Shown: piece after piece, positions 16,992 to 26,200 of the stretch | How the letters are laid out: each line of letters opens with the position of its first letter | How positions within the stretch are numbered: position 1 is the first letter of the stretch | From: Sphingopyxis chilensis | GTDB lineage: Bacteria > Pseudomonadota > Alphaproteobacteria > Sphingomonadales > Sphingomonadaceae | Reading direction: 5' to 3' | NCBI RefSeq assembly: GCF_035930445.1 | Contig: NZ_CP142394.1 | Coordinates: 1,893,501-1,957,500 of the forward strand | DNA length: 64,000 nt | Notes under the pieces: model-generated | Databases searched by the model: none | Told to the model about the DNA's origin: nothing | The model's input: only the letters and a program-made list of their open reading frames with translations | Made by a program: the position numbers and the translations under genes

Positions 16992-18083
16992 TTGAGCCTC
17001 ATCGAATATAAGGGTTTCGGCGGCGTTCCCCTGTTTGCCGATATGCTGGGCGACGAAAATGATCCCGCCGTGCTGCTCATACCCGATGTCGGGCAGGGCC
17101 GTGCCGCGTGGCGCGACGTCGCCGATGCGCTGGTGCTTTCGGGGCGGCGCGTCGTCAATCTCGATCTACGCGAAGCAAGCGAAGCAGACGGACTTGATCC
17201 GCATATCGAGGATATGCGCGCGGTGCTCGCGCAAATGGGTTCGCGCCCCGTTGTCGTGACCGCCGGGCGCGGGGGATGGATAGCGACGCGCGCGCTGGCG
17301 CTCGATGGCGCCCTTCTGGCCGCCGGGTTGGTGCTGGTCGACATGCCGGTCGACGAAGAAGCGATCGCGAACGACGTGCCCGCTCGATTGGCCATCCCCG
17401 CACTCGTCGTTCGCGGCGGTTTTGCACCCGCGCAGGGCAGCGCGGTCAGCGATGCGTTCAACGCCGCGCTGATCATGGGCGAGAGCGCCGACATAAACGA
17501 ATGCGACCTGGAGCTCGCGTCCGACCGCAACGAAGCACTCCTCGGACAGCTTCTCGAATTCCTCGAACGGCGCCAGCCGCGCGAGGCGATGGAGTTCAAG
17601 GCGGGATCGGACCCGCGCACACTGCGCGACGCGATGGGCTGCTTTGCGACCGGCATCACGATCGTCACCGCGCTCGACGACGCCGGGACGCCCGTCGGCC
17701 TGACCGCGAACAGCTTCACCTCGGTTTCGCTCGATCCGCCACTATTGCTTGTGTGTATTGCCAACACGGCCGGAACCGCGCCGGCGCTCCGCGACGCGGC
17801 GCATTTCGGTGTCAACGTGCTCCAGATCGGCCAGCAACCGACGTCGAACCGCTTCGCCGCCAAGGGCGAGGATCGCTTCGCCAACCAGCCATGGGCGCCG
17901 GGGCAAACGGGCGTGCCATTACTCGGTGGCTCGCTCGTGTCGTTCGAGTGCCAGCGCGAATCGCTGCACGAGGCGGGCGATCATTTCATCCTTGTAGGCC
18001 GCGTCGTCCGCGCGCAGTTCGAGCCGCACCGCGATCCGCTGCTCTATTTTCGCGGAAAATATCGCCGGCTGCATTTTGCATGA
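16992..18083 (+). CDS. Degenerate alpha/beta-hydrolase domain fused to a flavin reductase domain
   Basis: A 363-residue two-domain protein. Residues 1 to about 195 look like an alpha/beta hydrolase (LLIPDVGQGRAAWRDVADAL at the front, LLEFLERRQPR at the end). The nucleophile elbow reads TAGRGGW instead of GxSxG, and the only histidine in this domain is in DPHIED, so it should be catalytically dead. Residues about 205-363 form an FMN-binding flavin reductase (RutF/HpaC type: AMGCFATGITIVTA, then TANSFTSVSLDPP). It probably supplies reduced flavin to a monooxygenase. The TTG start is supported by AAGGGGG upstream. Confidence 0.82.
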   Translation: MSLIEYKGFGGVPLFADMLGDENDPAVLLIPDVGQGRAAWRDVADALVLSGRRVVNLDLREASEADGLDPHIEDMRAVLAQMGSRPVVVTAGRGGWIATRALALDGALLAAGLVLVDMPVDEEAIANDVPARLAIPALVVRGGFAPAQGSAVSDAFNAALIMGESADINECDLELASDRNEALLGQLLEFLERRQPREAMEFKAGSDPRTLRDAMGCFATGITIVTALDDAGTPVGLTANSFTSVSLDPPLLLVCIANTAGTAPALRDAAHFGVNVLQIGQQPTSNRFAAKGEDRFANQPWAPGQTGVPLLGGSLVSFECQRESLHEAGDHFILVGRVVRAQFEPHRDPLLYFRGKYRRLHFA

Positions 18084-18173
18084 TGGCGGACAGGGTGGGA
18101 TTCGAACCCACGGTGAGCTTGCACCCACGGCGGTTTTCAAGACCGCTGCCTTAAACCACTCGGCCACCTGTCC
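18084..18173 (-). tRNA. tRNA-Ser (anticodon UGA)
   Basis: A 90-base class II tRNA with a long variable arm. The acceptor stem GGACAGG pairs with CCTGTCC; the 3' CCA is encoded at 18084-18086. The anticodon loop reads CTTGAAA with anticodon TGA, and the T-arm contains GGTTCGAATCC. The CCA end abuts the stop codon of the convergent flavin reductase fusion with no gap. Confidence 0.95.
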
Positions 18174-18305
18174 TTGCGCCGCCGCCATAGCGCGCGGGCG
18201 CCCGGCGGCAAGCGAAACCTTGCCCGCTCGACCCATCGCGCGAATGACTCGCCTCGTCCCGCCGCGACCTAGCCAAGCCGCTCGCATCTGTGCGACACAC
18301 GCCCT

Positions 18306-19382
18306 ATGGGTGGGGACATGATGCAAGCTATACGTTTCGGAACCGGACGCCTTTTCGGGATCGCCGCCGCCTTCCTGTCGGCATGGATGCTCACCGCTTC
18401 GGCGCCGCTTCACGCGCAGAGCGGCGATGCCGGATTCGATACTTATGTCCAGTCGCTATGGCCCAAGGCGCAGGCGCGCGGCGTCTCGCGCACCACTTTC
18501 GATCGCGTCACGGCGGGGCTGCTCTACAATGCGCGCGTCGTTGCGCTCGACCGCGACAATCTGGGCAGCCCGCCGAACCCGAACACCCCGATCCCCGCCT
18601 TCGCGCCCTATAGGGTAAAGCATGTCGATGCGGCGCGCATCGGCGGCGGGCGCCGCGTCCACGACCGGTTGCTTCCGCTATTATCTCGTATCGAGCAGCG
18701 CACCGGCGTGCCGACGAGCATCATGATCGCCATCTATGGTCACGAGACCGCCTATGGCCAGGTAACGGGTAATTTCGACCTGCCCGAAGCACTCGCGACG
18801 CTCGCCTATGAAGGGCGCCGGCGCAGCCTTTTCGAACCCGAGTTGATCGCGACGATGGTCATGGTCGAGCGCGGCGTGCCGCGCAGCGCGCTGAAGGGCA
18901 GCTGGGCCGGCGCCTTTGGCTATCCCCAATTCCTGCCGTCGGTCTATTTGCGCGTCGCCGAAGACGGCGACGGCGACGGCGTGGCGCGTATCTGGTCGAG
19001 CGAAGCCGACGCGATAGAGTCGATCGGCTCATATCTCCGCAACGCGGGCTGGCGCGCGGGGCAGCCGTGGGGGGTCGCCGTCACCGTCCCCGCGAGTTTC
19101 AACCGTGGCGCGGTTGCCAACCGCCTGACGCCGACGCGGTGTCCGCGCGTCTTTGACCGTCATAGCCGCTGGCGTTCGATGGCCGAATGGCGTGCGGCGG
19201 GGATCCAGCCGGTCAGCGGACGCTGGCCCGACGGCAATGTGCAGGCGACTTTGCTCGAACCCGACGGCCCTGGCCGGACCGCCTATTTGCTGACCGGTAA
19301 CTATCGTGCGATACTGGACTATAATTGTTCCAATTTTTACGCATTGTCTGTGGGGTTGCTGGCGGATGAAATCGATCGTTAG
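18306..19382 (+). CDS. Lytic murein transglycosylase, MltB-like
   Basis: A 358-residue periplasmic peptidoglycan lytic transglycosylase with an N-terminal signal peptide (to about residue 38, PLHAQ). The catalytic glutamate is in IMIAIYGHETAYG, and the supporting motif WAGAFGYPQFLPSVY is diagnostic for the MltB/GH103 family. It cleaves the MurNAc-GlcNAc bond to anhydro-MurNAc. ATGs at 18318 and 18321 are possible later starts. It is followed, with a 17-base overlap, by rlpA, and then by a D,D-carboxypeptidase gene, so a cell-wall operon is likely. Confidence 0.9.
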   Translation: MGGDMMQAIRFGTGRLFGIAAAFLSAWMLTASAPLHAQSGDAGFDTYVQSLWPKAQARGVSRTTFDRVTAGLLYNARVVALDRDNLGSPPNPNTPIPAFAPYRVKHVDAARIGGGRRVHDRLLPLLSRIEQRTGVPTSIMIAIYGHETAYGQVTGNFDLPEALATLAYEGRRRSLFEPELIATMVMVERGVPRSALKGSWAGAFGYPQFLPSVYLRVAEDGDGDGVARIWSSEADAIESIGSYLRNAGWRAGQPWGVAVTVPASFNRGAVANRLTPTRCPRVFDRHSRWRSMAEWRAAGIQPVSGRWPDGNVQATLLEPDGPGRTAYLLTGNYRAILDYNCSNFYALSVGLLADEIDR

Positions 19383-20364
19383 GGGCGGGGGCCTGATGGC
19401 CGGGGCGGCGCTGATGCTGTCCGGTTGCGGTAGTTTAGGCGGTGCGCGCGACAGCGGGCCGACGACCAAGCCGGTGCCTGCGACGGCGGAAACCGGGGTG
19501 GTCGATGTGCCGGTCACGATCGGCGATCCCTACAAGATTGCCGACGCGACCTATACGCCGACCGACGTCGCCGACTATGACGAGGTCGGTTATGCGGGTT
19601 GGTATGGCGATGATCTCGCCGGAAAGCCGACCGCGAACGGTGAGACCTTCGATCCTGCCGGCATCAGCGCGGCGCACAAGACGCTGCCGCTGCCGAGCTA
19701 TGTCGAGGTGACGGCGCTCGATACCGGACGGACGATCCTTGTCCGCGTTAACGACCGTGGCCCGATGGTCACCGACCGACTGATCGACTTGTCGCGCGGC
19801 GCGGCGGAACAGCTCGGTGTGGTTGATGGCGTCACCGCTGTCCGCGTACGCCGCACCAACCCGCCAGCGGCCGAGCGCGCGCAGCTTCGTGCCGGCAAGC
19901 CCGTCCGCGAAAGGATCGCCACACCCCAGTCGCTGTTGGCGATCCTTCGCGCCAAGGCGAAGGAATTGCCGGTACCGAAAACGGCGTCGGCGCCCGCCAG
20001 TCCGGCGATCGTATCGGCGACCGGCAAGCCCGGCGAAGACCGCTTCATCGTCGAAGGTCCCGGAACGAAAATGCCCGCGCCCAAGGCCGAGCCCGCAAAA
20101 CCGGCGCAGACCGCCAAGCCCGGGACCGCGGCGGCAAAACCTGCGGTCACCGCTACCGGCAATTATTTCGTACAGGTAGGCGCCTTCAGCACCGAAAGCC
20201 GCGCCAATACCGCTGCGAAATCGGTCAGCGGGCATGTCACCAAAGCCGGCAACCTGTGGCGCGTGCGGATGGGCCCGTTCGCGAGCGACGCCGAGGCCCG
20301 CGGCGCGCTTGGCACGGCGAAAGCGAAGGGCTTCGGCGATGCCATGGTCCGACGTAGCCGCTGA
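19366..20364 (+). CDS. rlpA: RlpA-type septal lytic transglycosylase lipoprotein with SPOR domain
   Basis: A 332-residue lipoprotein. The lipobox LMLSGC places the lipidated cysteine near residue 21. The double-psi beta-barrel domain (about 75-165) contains GYAGWYGDDLAGKPTANGE and VRVNDRGPMV with the typical catalytic aspartate. A Pro/Ala-rich linker leads to a C-terminal SPOR domain (from NYFVQVGAFS), which binds denuded septal glycan. RlpA cleaves such glycan during daughter-cell separation. The start overlaps the MltB-like gene by 17 bases. The ATG is chosen because it begins the lipoprotein signal. Confidence 0.93.
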   Translation: MKSIVRGGGLMAGAALMLSGCGSLGGARDSGPTTKPVPATAETGVVDVPVTIGDPYKIADATYTPTDVADYDEVGYAGWYGDDLAGKPTANGETFDPAGISAAHKTLPLPSYVEVTALDTGRTILVRVNDRGPMVTDRLIDLSRGAAEQLGVVDGVTAVRVRRTNPPAAERAQLRAGKPVRERIATPQSLLAILRAKAKELPVPKTASAPASPAIVSATGKPGEDRFIVEGPGTKMPAPKAEPAKPAQTAKPGTAAAKPAVTATGNYFVQVGAFSTESRANTAAKSVSGHVTKAGNLWRVRMGPFASDAEARGALGTAKAKGFGDAMVRRSR

Positions 20365-20370
20365 CCGGAT

Positions 20371-21345
20371 ATGAGCAATCCAATCCTGCTCCGCCGAACC
20401 GCTGCGATTCTCTTGTCGGGCTTGGCGTTGGGTCTTTCGAATCCGGCGACATCGGCGGGCAAGGCGCAAGCGAAAAGCACGCCGGCCGCGCACGCACCTT
20501 ATACGACCGAAGCGCCCATCGTGATGCTCAAGGATCTCGATTCGGGCCGGATTCTCTTCTCGCGTGGAGCCGACAAGCGCTTCGCCCCGGCGTCGATGGC
20601 CAAGGTGATGACCGCATATGTCGTACTCGACCTGATCGAAAAGGGTGAATTATCGCGCGACAAGCTCTTTACCGTCGAGGATGCGACGTGGAAGATGTGG
20701 AGCGCGCGCAGCCGCAGTTCCACCATGTTCCTGCGGGCGGGCGAAAAGGTGTCGGTCGACAACCTCCTCAAGGGATTGATCACCGTTTCGGGGAATGATG
20801 CGGCATCGGTTCTCGCCGTTGGCATCGACGGGAGCGAGGCTACCTTTATCAAACGAATGAATGACATGGCGGCCAAGATTGGCATGAAGTCGAGTCGATT
20901 CGGCACCGCAAGCGGCTGGCCCGACGGAGGCGTCACCAAGGTCAGCGCGGGCGATCTTGTCCTCCTTGCCGACCGGCTGATCCGCGATCATCCGGGCGCC
21001 TATGGCCGCTATTTTTCGATCCCGAAGTTCCGGCACGGGATATCGCCCGACGGCAAGCCGATCGTCCAGCCGAACCGCAACCCCATTCTAGGCCGCTTTG
21101 CAGGCGCGGACGGGCTCAAAACGGGGCATACGTCGGAAGCCGGCTATTGCTTTCTTGGCTCGGCGAAGCGCGATGGTCGCCGCCTGGTCATGGTCGTAGC
21201 CGGCATGCCCAGCGAAAAGGCGCGCCGCGAAGAGGCGGAACGGCTCATGAATTGGGGCTTTGCTCACCTCGATCTGCCGATTGCGACGCAAGACCGGCGC
21301 AGCGGTACGTCGAAAGGCCGGGCAGACGCTACCGCGGCGAGATGA
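20371..21345 (+). CDS. D-alanyl-D-alanine carboxypeptidase (penicillin-binding protein)
   Basis: A 324-residue low-molecular-weight PBP (DacA/DacC/DacF type) that trims the terminal D-Ala of muropeptides. The three active-site motifs are present: PASMAKVMT (SxxK), TVSGNDAAS (SxN) and LKTGHTSEAG (KTG). It has an N-terminal signal segment ending about residue 28. It lacks the long C-terminal domain with membrane anchor found in DacA, so it may be soluble in the periplasm. It begins six bases after rlpA. Confidence 0.93.
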   Translation: MSNPILLRRTAAILLSGLALGLSNPATSAGKAQAKSTPAAHAPYTTEAPIVMLKDLDSGRILFSRGADKRFAPASMAKVMTAYVVLDLIEKGELSRDKLFTVEDATWKMWSARSRSSTMFLRAGEKVSVDNLLKGLITVSGNDAASVLAVGIDGSEATFIKRMNDMAAKIGMKSSRFGTASGWPDGGVTKVSAGDLVLLADRLIRDHPGAYGRYFSIPKFRHGISPDGKPIVQPNRNPILGRFAGADGLKTGHTSEAGYCFLGSAKRDGRRLVMVVAGMPSEKARREEAERLMNWGFAHLDLPIATQDRRSGTSKGRADATAAR

Positions 21346-21420
21346 CAAAGGCGACCCGCCGGGTTACGGCCGGTCCATGCACGATGCGCTTTCCATGTTC
21401 ATCTTTCACGGGCTAACGAC

Positions 21421-22044
21421 GTGACACCCGGCCGCTTCATTACGCTGGAAGGCGGCGAGGGCGTCGGCAAGTCGACGCAAATCCGTTCGGTCGCCGCGGC
21501 TCTGGAGGCATGCGGCATCGAGGCCGTCGCAACGCGTGAGCCGGGCGGCAGCGCCGGCGCCGAGGCGATCCGGTCGCTGTTGATGGAAGGCAGCGACGAC
21601 CGCTGGAACGCACGAAGCGAAGCCCTGCTTTTCGCCGCCGCGCGCGCCGATCATGTCGCGCGCACGATCCGGCCGGCGTTGTCGCGCGGCGCTTGGGTGC
21701 TGTGCGACCGTTTCGTCGATTCGAGCCGGGCCTATCAGGGCGGCGGGGGTGGGATAACCGATGCCGACCTTCTTGCGCTGCACGGCTTTGGTTCGGAAGG
21801 ATTGATGCCCCACCGCACATTTCTGCTCACCGTCAGCCCCGATGAGGCGGCGCGGCGACTTGCGGAGCGGGGGGGTAACGATCGCATGGGCAACAAACCG
21901 CTCGACTATCAGGCGCGCCTCACCGCGCGATTTGTCGAAATGGCCCAGGCTGAAACTGATCGCTGGCGGATCATCGACGCCGACCGGGCCGCCGAAGAGG
22001 TGACCGCGGCAATCCTCGCGGACCTCGCGGAATGGCTACCATGA
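21421..22044 (+). CDS. tmk: Thymidylate kinase
   Basis: A 207-residue dTMP kinase. The P-loop is GGEGVGKST (residues 9-17), the DR motif is LCDRFVDSS, and the lid region and TREPGGS motif are present. It makes dTDP for DNA synthesis. GTG is used as the start; the preceding 75 bases hold no gene. It overlaps holB by 13 bases, the common bacterial pairing. Confidence 0.95.
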   Translation: MTPGRFITLEGGEGVGKSTQIRSVAAALEACGIEAVATREPGGSAGAEAIRSLLMEGSDDRWNARSEALLFAAARADHVARTIRPALSRGAWVLCDRFVDSSRAYQGGGGGITDADLLALHGFGSEGLMPHRTFLLTVSPDEAARRLAERGGNDRMGNKPLDYQARLTARFVEMAQAETDRWRIIDADRAAEEVTAAILADLAEWLP

Positions 22045-23024
22045 TCGGCCATCAGGAGGCCGAAAAGGCGTTCCTCGAAGCGTGGCAGGGCGGGCGCGTC
22101 CATCACGCGTGGCTGCTGGCGGGGCCGCAGGGCATGGGGAAGGGAGCTTTTGCCGAGCGGATTGCGCGCTTTCTCGTCACCCACGGGCGCAGCGGCGAAG
22201 GCAAGGCGCCTCCTCTTCTCGATGATCGTGGCGACGATGCCGCCGCTCGCCTGGTCGATGCCGGCAATCACCCCGAAATCCTGCGTCTCGCGCGTCAGCC
22301 AAAGGACAAGGCAAAGGAGCTCGCGCGAAACATCACGATCGAACAGATCCGGCAAATGATCCGCCGCCTGCATCTGTCGCTGTCGCTCGGCGAGTGGCGC
22401 GTGATCATCGTCGATGCGGTCGACGACCTCGAAACCGATGGGGCGAATGCGCTGCTCAAGACGCTTGAAGAGCCGCCTGCGAAGACCCTCTTCCTGCTCG
22501 TCAGCCACTCACCGGGACGCCTGTTACCGACGATCCGCTCGCGATGCAGAGCCTTGCGTTTTCAACCTGTTGCTCGTGACGTCATGACATCGTGGCTGCA
22601 CGATCTGCGTCCGATGATCGAGATGGAGGATGTGCGCGCGATCGTTGCCGCGTCGGGCGGGGTTCCCGGCAAGGCGCTTGCACTCATCGACAGCGACGTG
22701 GCGGTCATGGAGAAAAAATTGCTGGCGATCGCGGCGGGCGGCGATCCTGAGAACAGGCTGCGCGAAGCCCTCGCTCGCGAGGTCGGCGGCACCAGCAATC
22801 GCGCCCGCCTCGAACTGGTGATCGATATCGTGCCGGGCCTGCTCTCGCGCATCGCGCGCGAGCGCCCCGTCGACCAGATTGCGTCGGTTCTCGCGCAGTG
22901 GGATCGCGTCCAGCGCACGGTTCGCGACGCAATCCGCGGATCCTATGACGGCGCGATGGTTGGCTTTGAAATCGGTAACTGCCTCGCAGAACTGGCGCCG
23001 CGACAGGATAAGGCGACACGCTGA
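22032..23024 (+). CDS. holB: DNA polymerase III subunit delta'
   Basis: A 330-residue clamp-loader subunit with the AAA+ fold. The P-loop is LLAGPQGMGKGAFA, and the SRC-type arginine motif is in PTIRSRCRALRF. The zinc-binding cysteines of E. coli delta' are absent. The P-loop itself looks intact here, unlike in E. coli. The start overlaps tmk and is followed by metG after a 38-base gap, matching tmk-holB-metG-tatD order in many alphaproteobacteria. Confidence 0.93.
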   Translation: MATMIGHQEAEKAFLEAWQGGRVHHAWLLAGPQGMGKGAFAERIARFLVTHGRSGEGKAPPLLDDRGDDAAARLVDAGNHPEILRLARQPKDKAKELARNITIEQIRQMIRRLHLSLSLGEWRVIIVDAVDDLETDGANALLKTLEEPPAKTLFLLVSHSPGRLLPTIRSRCRALRFQPVARDVMTSWLHDLRPMIEMEDVRAIVAASGGVPGKALALIDSDVAVMEKKLLAIAAGGDPENRLREALAREVGGTSNRARLELVIDIVPGLLSRIARERPVDQIASVLAQWDRVQRTVRDAIRGSYDGAMVGFEIGNCLAELAPRQDKATR

Positions 23025-23034
23025 CGCTTTCCCT

Positions 23035-23063
23035 TGCGCGCGCCAGCCGCTAAGGCGCGCGCA
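23035..23063 (+). promoter_or_regulatory. Perfect 10-bp hairpin reaching the metG start codon
   Basis: TGCGCGCGCC at 23035-23044 and GGCGCGCGCA at 23054-23063 are perfect inverted copies with a nine-base loop. The last base of the right arm is the A of the metG ATG, and the only Shine-Dalgarno-like bases (AAGG) fall in or beside the stem. If it forms in the mRNA it would hide the start site. Confidence 0.5.
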
Positions 23064-24646
23064 TGTCCGAAAATAACGAACCTTTCTACATCACCACCGC
23101 GATCAGCTACCCCAATGGTCGTCCGCATATCGGCCATGCCTATGAAGCGATCGCCACCGATGTCATGGCGCGTTTCCAGCGCGCGCGGGGCCGCGATGTT
23201 CGGCTGATTACCGGCACCGACGAGCATGGGCTTAAAATGTTCCAGACCGCGCGAGACCAGGGCCGCGCAACGATCGACCTTGCCGACGAAATGTCGGGAT
23301 ATTTCCGTGAGATGTATGCCAAGCTGAATATCAGCTATGACAATTTCATGCGCACGTCCGACGCGGCGCACCACGCGGCGTCGCAGGCGATCTGGAAAGC
23401 GATGGAGGCCAACGGCGATCTTTATCTCGATCGCTACGAAGGCTGGTACTCGGTTCGCGACGAGGCCTTTTACGATGAAAGCGAGCTGAGCGACGGGGAA
23501 GGGGGCACCCGCCTTTCTCCGCAGGGGACGCCGGTCGAGTGGACCGTCGAGGAAAGCTGGTTCTTTCGCCTGTCGAATTATCAGGACAGGCTGCTCGCGC
23601 TCTACCAGGAGCAGCCCGATTTCATCCGCCCCGAAAGCCGGCGGAACGAGGTGCTGCGCTTCGTCGAAGGCGGGCTCAAGGATCTCAGCGTTTCGCGCAC
23701 CAGCTTCGATTGGGGCGTGCCGGTGCCGGGCTCGCCGGGGCACGTTATGTATGTCTGGGTCGACGCGCTGACGACCTATCTTTCGGGACTGGGATACCCC
23801 GATCCGACCAGCGATTTCGGGAAGTTCTGGCCGGCGAATATCCATATGATCGGCAAGGATATCGTCCGTTTTCATACGGTTTACTGGCCGGCCTTCCTGA
23901 TGAGCGCCAACCTACCGCTGCCAAAGCAGGTGTTCGGACACGGTTTCCTGCTCAATCGCGGAGAGAAGATGTCGAAGTCGCTCGGTAACGTCGTCGATCC
24001 GATGGCGCTCGCTGACCGGTTCGGCGTCGATGCGCTGCGCTATTATCTGCTCCGCGAAGTCAGCTTCGGCCAGGACGGCAGCTATTCGGCCGAAGCGATT
24101 GTGCGCACCGCCAACGCCGACCTCGCGAACAGCTTCGGGAACCTGGCACAACGCAGCCTATCCATGATTTTCAAGAATCTGGATGGCAAACTTTCGGACG
24201 ACTATGCGCCTTCCGAAGATGATATTGACCTGTTGACCGACCTCGCCGACATGGCTGCGGTCCGCCTCCCGCGCGAATTCGACCAGCTCGCATTCTCGGT
24301 TGGAATCGAAGACTGGATCCGCGCCGTTTTCGCCTGCAACCAATATGTCGACACACAGGCGCCATGGGCGCTGCGCAAGACAGATCCCGACCGCATGCGC
24401 GCCGTGTTAATGACGCTTTTCCAGGCCGTGCGCACGCTCGCGATCGCGATCCGCCCGGTTGTGCCCGCGGCGGCCGACAAGCTGCTCGACCAGATGGGCA
24501 TCGCCGAGGACGAGCGCGATTTCGCGGCGTTGGCCGATACCGGCTGGTTCGCGAAGCTTGTCGCGAGCGGTTTCGCGGTCGGTCAACCTGTACCGATCTT
24601 CCCCCGTCTCGAATTGTCTGAGGGAGAAGGGGAAGGAGAGGCGTAA
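23063..24646 (+). CDS. metG: Methionyl-tRNA synthetase
   Basis: A 527-residue class I synthetase. HIGH-type motif GRPHIGHAYEA is near residue 20, and the KMSKS motif is in RGEKMSKSLGN. The connective peptide has no cysteines (YDESELSDGEGGTRLSPQG), so it is a form without the zinc knuckle. There is no C-terminal tRNA-binding (EMAP-like) appendage, which explains the length compared with 677 in E. coli. Its last bases overlap the TatD start (TAATG). Confidence 0.96.
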   Translation: MSENNEPFYITTAISYPNGRPHIGHAYEAIATDVMARFQRARGRDVRLITGTDEHGLKMFQTARDQGRATIDLADEMSGYFREMYAKLNISYDNFMRTSDAAHHAASQAIWKAMEANGDLYLDRYEGWYSVRDEAFYDESELSDGEGGTRLSPQGTPVEWTVEESWFFRLSNYQDRLLALYQEQPDFIRPESRRNEVLRFVEGGLKDLSVSRTSFDWGVPVPGSPGHVMYVWVDALTTYLSGLGYPDPTSDFGKFWPANIHMIGKDIVRFHTVYWPAFLMSANLPLPKQVFGHGFLLNRGEKMSKSLGNVVDPMALADRFGVDALRYYLLREVSFGQDGSYSAEAIVRTANADLANSFGNLAQRSLSMIFKNLDGKLSDDYAPSEDDIDLLTDLADMAAVRLPREFDQLAFSVGIEDWIRAVFACNQYVDTQAPWALRKTDPDRMRAVLMTLFQAVRTLAIAIRPVVPAAADKLLDQMGIAEDERDFAALADTGWFAKLVASGFAVGQPVPIFPRLELSEGEGEGEA

Positions 24647-25422
24647 TGCTCGTCGATTCGCATTGCCACCTCAATTACAAGGGCCTCGCCGAACAGCAGA
24701 ACGAGGTGCTGGCGCGCGCGCGGACAAGGGGCGTTACCGCGATGCTCAACATCGCGACGCGCGAAAGCGAATGGGACGATGTGCTCGCAGCCGCCGAGGC
24801 GAACGACGATGTGTGGGCGAGCGTCGGTATTCATCCCCACGACGCCGACCATCACCCCGATGTCGATACCGCGAAGCTGGTCGAACGCGCCGCGCATCCG
24901 CGTGTGATCGGGATCGGCGAGACGGGGCTCGACTATTATTACGACAAGAGCGACCGCCTGCGCCAGCAGGACAGTTTCGGCCGTCACATTCACGCGTCGC
25001 AGGAGACCGGCCTGCCGATCATCGTCCATACGCGCGATGCCGAAGCCGACACGCTGGCGCTGCTCGGCGAGGAGATGGTGCGCGCAGCCTTCACCGGCGT
25101 GATCCATTGCTTCACCGCGAGCGACGATTTCGCGCGCAAGGCGCTCGACCTCGGCCTCTTTATCTCAATTTCGGGGATCGTGACCTTCAAGAATGCCGCG
25201 GACCTTCAGGCGACCGCCAAATGGCTGCCGCGGGACCGGCTGCTGATCGAAACCGACTCGCCCTTCCTTGCCCCTGTCCCGCATCGCGGCAAAACCGGCG
25301 AACCCGCCTTCGTTGCCGACACGCTGGCATTCCTCGCCGACCTCCGCCGCGAAGACACGGACACCCTCGCCGCAGCCACGAGCGCCAATTTCTACGCGCT
25401 TTTCAACAAGGCGGCGCCATGA
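24646..25422 (+). CDS. tatD: TatD-family deoxyribonuclease
   Basis: A 258-residue TIM-barrel metal-dependent hydrolase. Metal ligands are visible in DSHCHLNY (HxH), GIGETGLDYYYD (Glu), IVHTRDAE (His), VIHCFTAS (His) and LIETDSPFLAP (Asp). TatD-type enzymes are 3'-5' DNA exonucleases linked to DNA repair, and some remove D-amino acids from tRNA-like substrates. It shares an adenosine with the metG stop, so it is translationally coupled. Confidence 0.93.
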   Translation: MLVDSHCHLNYKGLAEQQNEVLARARTRGVTAMLNIATRESEWDDVLAAAEANDDVWASVGIHPHDADHHPDVDTAKLVERAAHPRVIGIGETGLDYYYDKSDRLRQQDSFGRHIHASQETGLPIIVHTRDAEADTLALLGEEMVRAAFTGVIHCFTASDDFARKALDLGLFISISGIVTFKNAADLQATAKWLPRDRLLIETDSPFLAPVPHRGKTGEPAFVADTLAFLADLRREDTDTLAAATSANFYALFNKAAP

Positions 25423-25435
25423 CGTCAAAGCACCC

Positions 25436-26200
25436 ATGAAGCTCAGGATCCTGGGCTGCGGGACTTCTTCGGGCGTGCCGCGGATCGGCAACGACTGGGG
25501 ACAGTGCGACCCCGACAATCCGCGAAACTTGCGCAGCCGTGCATCCATCATGATATCGCTGGGCGGCTTCCGCATTCTCGTCGATACGAGCCCCGACATG
25601 CGCCTGCAGCTGCTCGACGCGGGTGTCGGGGAGATCGACGCCGTCATCTGGACGCACGAGCATGCCGATCACACTCACGGTCTCGACGATCTGCGTCAGG
25701 TCATGCACCTGCGCCGCTCGGCGGTGCCGGTCTATGCGCGCGATCACGTGCTCGACATATTGAAATGGCGTTTCACCTACGCCTTTGCCGGCAATGCGGG
25801 ATATCCGGCATCGGTCGATCCGATCGATCTCCAGGACCACCAGTCGATCGGCCCGATCGAGGTGTCGGCCATCGAAATGCCGCACGGGCCGATCAAGGCG
25901 AGCGGCCTGATCTTCAGCGACGGTGCGCACAAGATCGCATATGCCACTGATTTTTCGAAGTTTACGGACGAGATGGTCGATTTTTTTCAAGGCGTCGACC
26001 TGTTCGTGATTGATGCGTTACGCCGGTATCCCCACCCGACACATCCGCACCTTCAGATGACGCTGGAGGGGCTGGCGAAGGTCGGCAACCCGCGCGCGAT
26101 CATCACGCATATGGATAATACCATGGATTATGAAGATCTTGCGGCCGAATTGCCCACAGGGATAGAACCGGGCTATGACGGGTTGGAGGTTCAGTTATGA
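25436..26200 (+). CDS. MBL-fold metallohydrolase, PhnP-like
   Basis: A 254-residue metallo-beta-lactamase fold with the zinc motif THEHADHTHGLDD. The N-terminus LRILGCGTSSGVPRIG and the spacing resemble PhnP (cyclic phosphate phosphodiesterase) and related proteins often encoded next to tatD. The true substrate is unknown. The ATG at 25436 lies 13 bases after the tatD stop. Sequence upstream in frame overlaps tatD and is not family-like. The stop overlaps the next small gene by three bases. Confidence 0.9.
   Translation: MKLRILGCGTSSGVPRIGNDWGQCDPDNPRNLRSRASIMISLGGFRILVDTSPDMRLQLLDAGVGEIDAVIWTHEHADHTHGLDDLRQVMHLRRSAVPVYARDHVLDILKWRFTYAFAGNAGYPASVDPIDLQDHQSIGPIEVSAIEMPHGPIKASGLIFSDGAHKIAYATDFSKFTDEMVDFFQGVDLFVIDALRRYPHPTHPHLQMTLEGLAKVGNPRAIITHMDNTMDYEDLAAELPTGIEPGYDGLEVQL

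Noticed and set aside
18084..18173. tRNA-Ser as an integration site for a genomic island
   Set aside because: No integrase gene, no direct repeat of the tRNA 3' end, and normal housekeeping genes on both sides.
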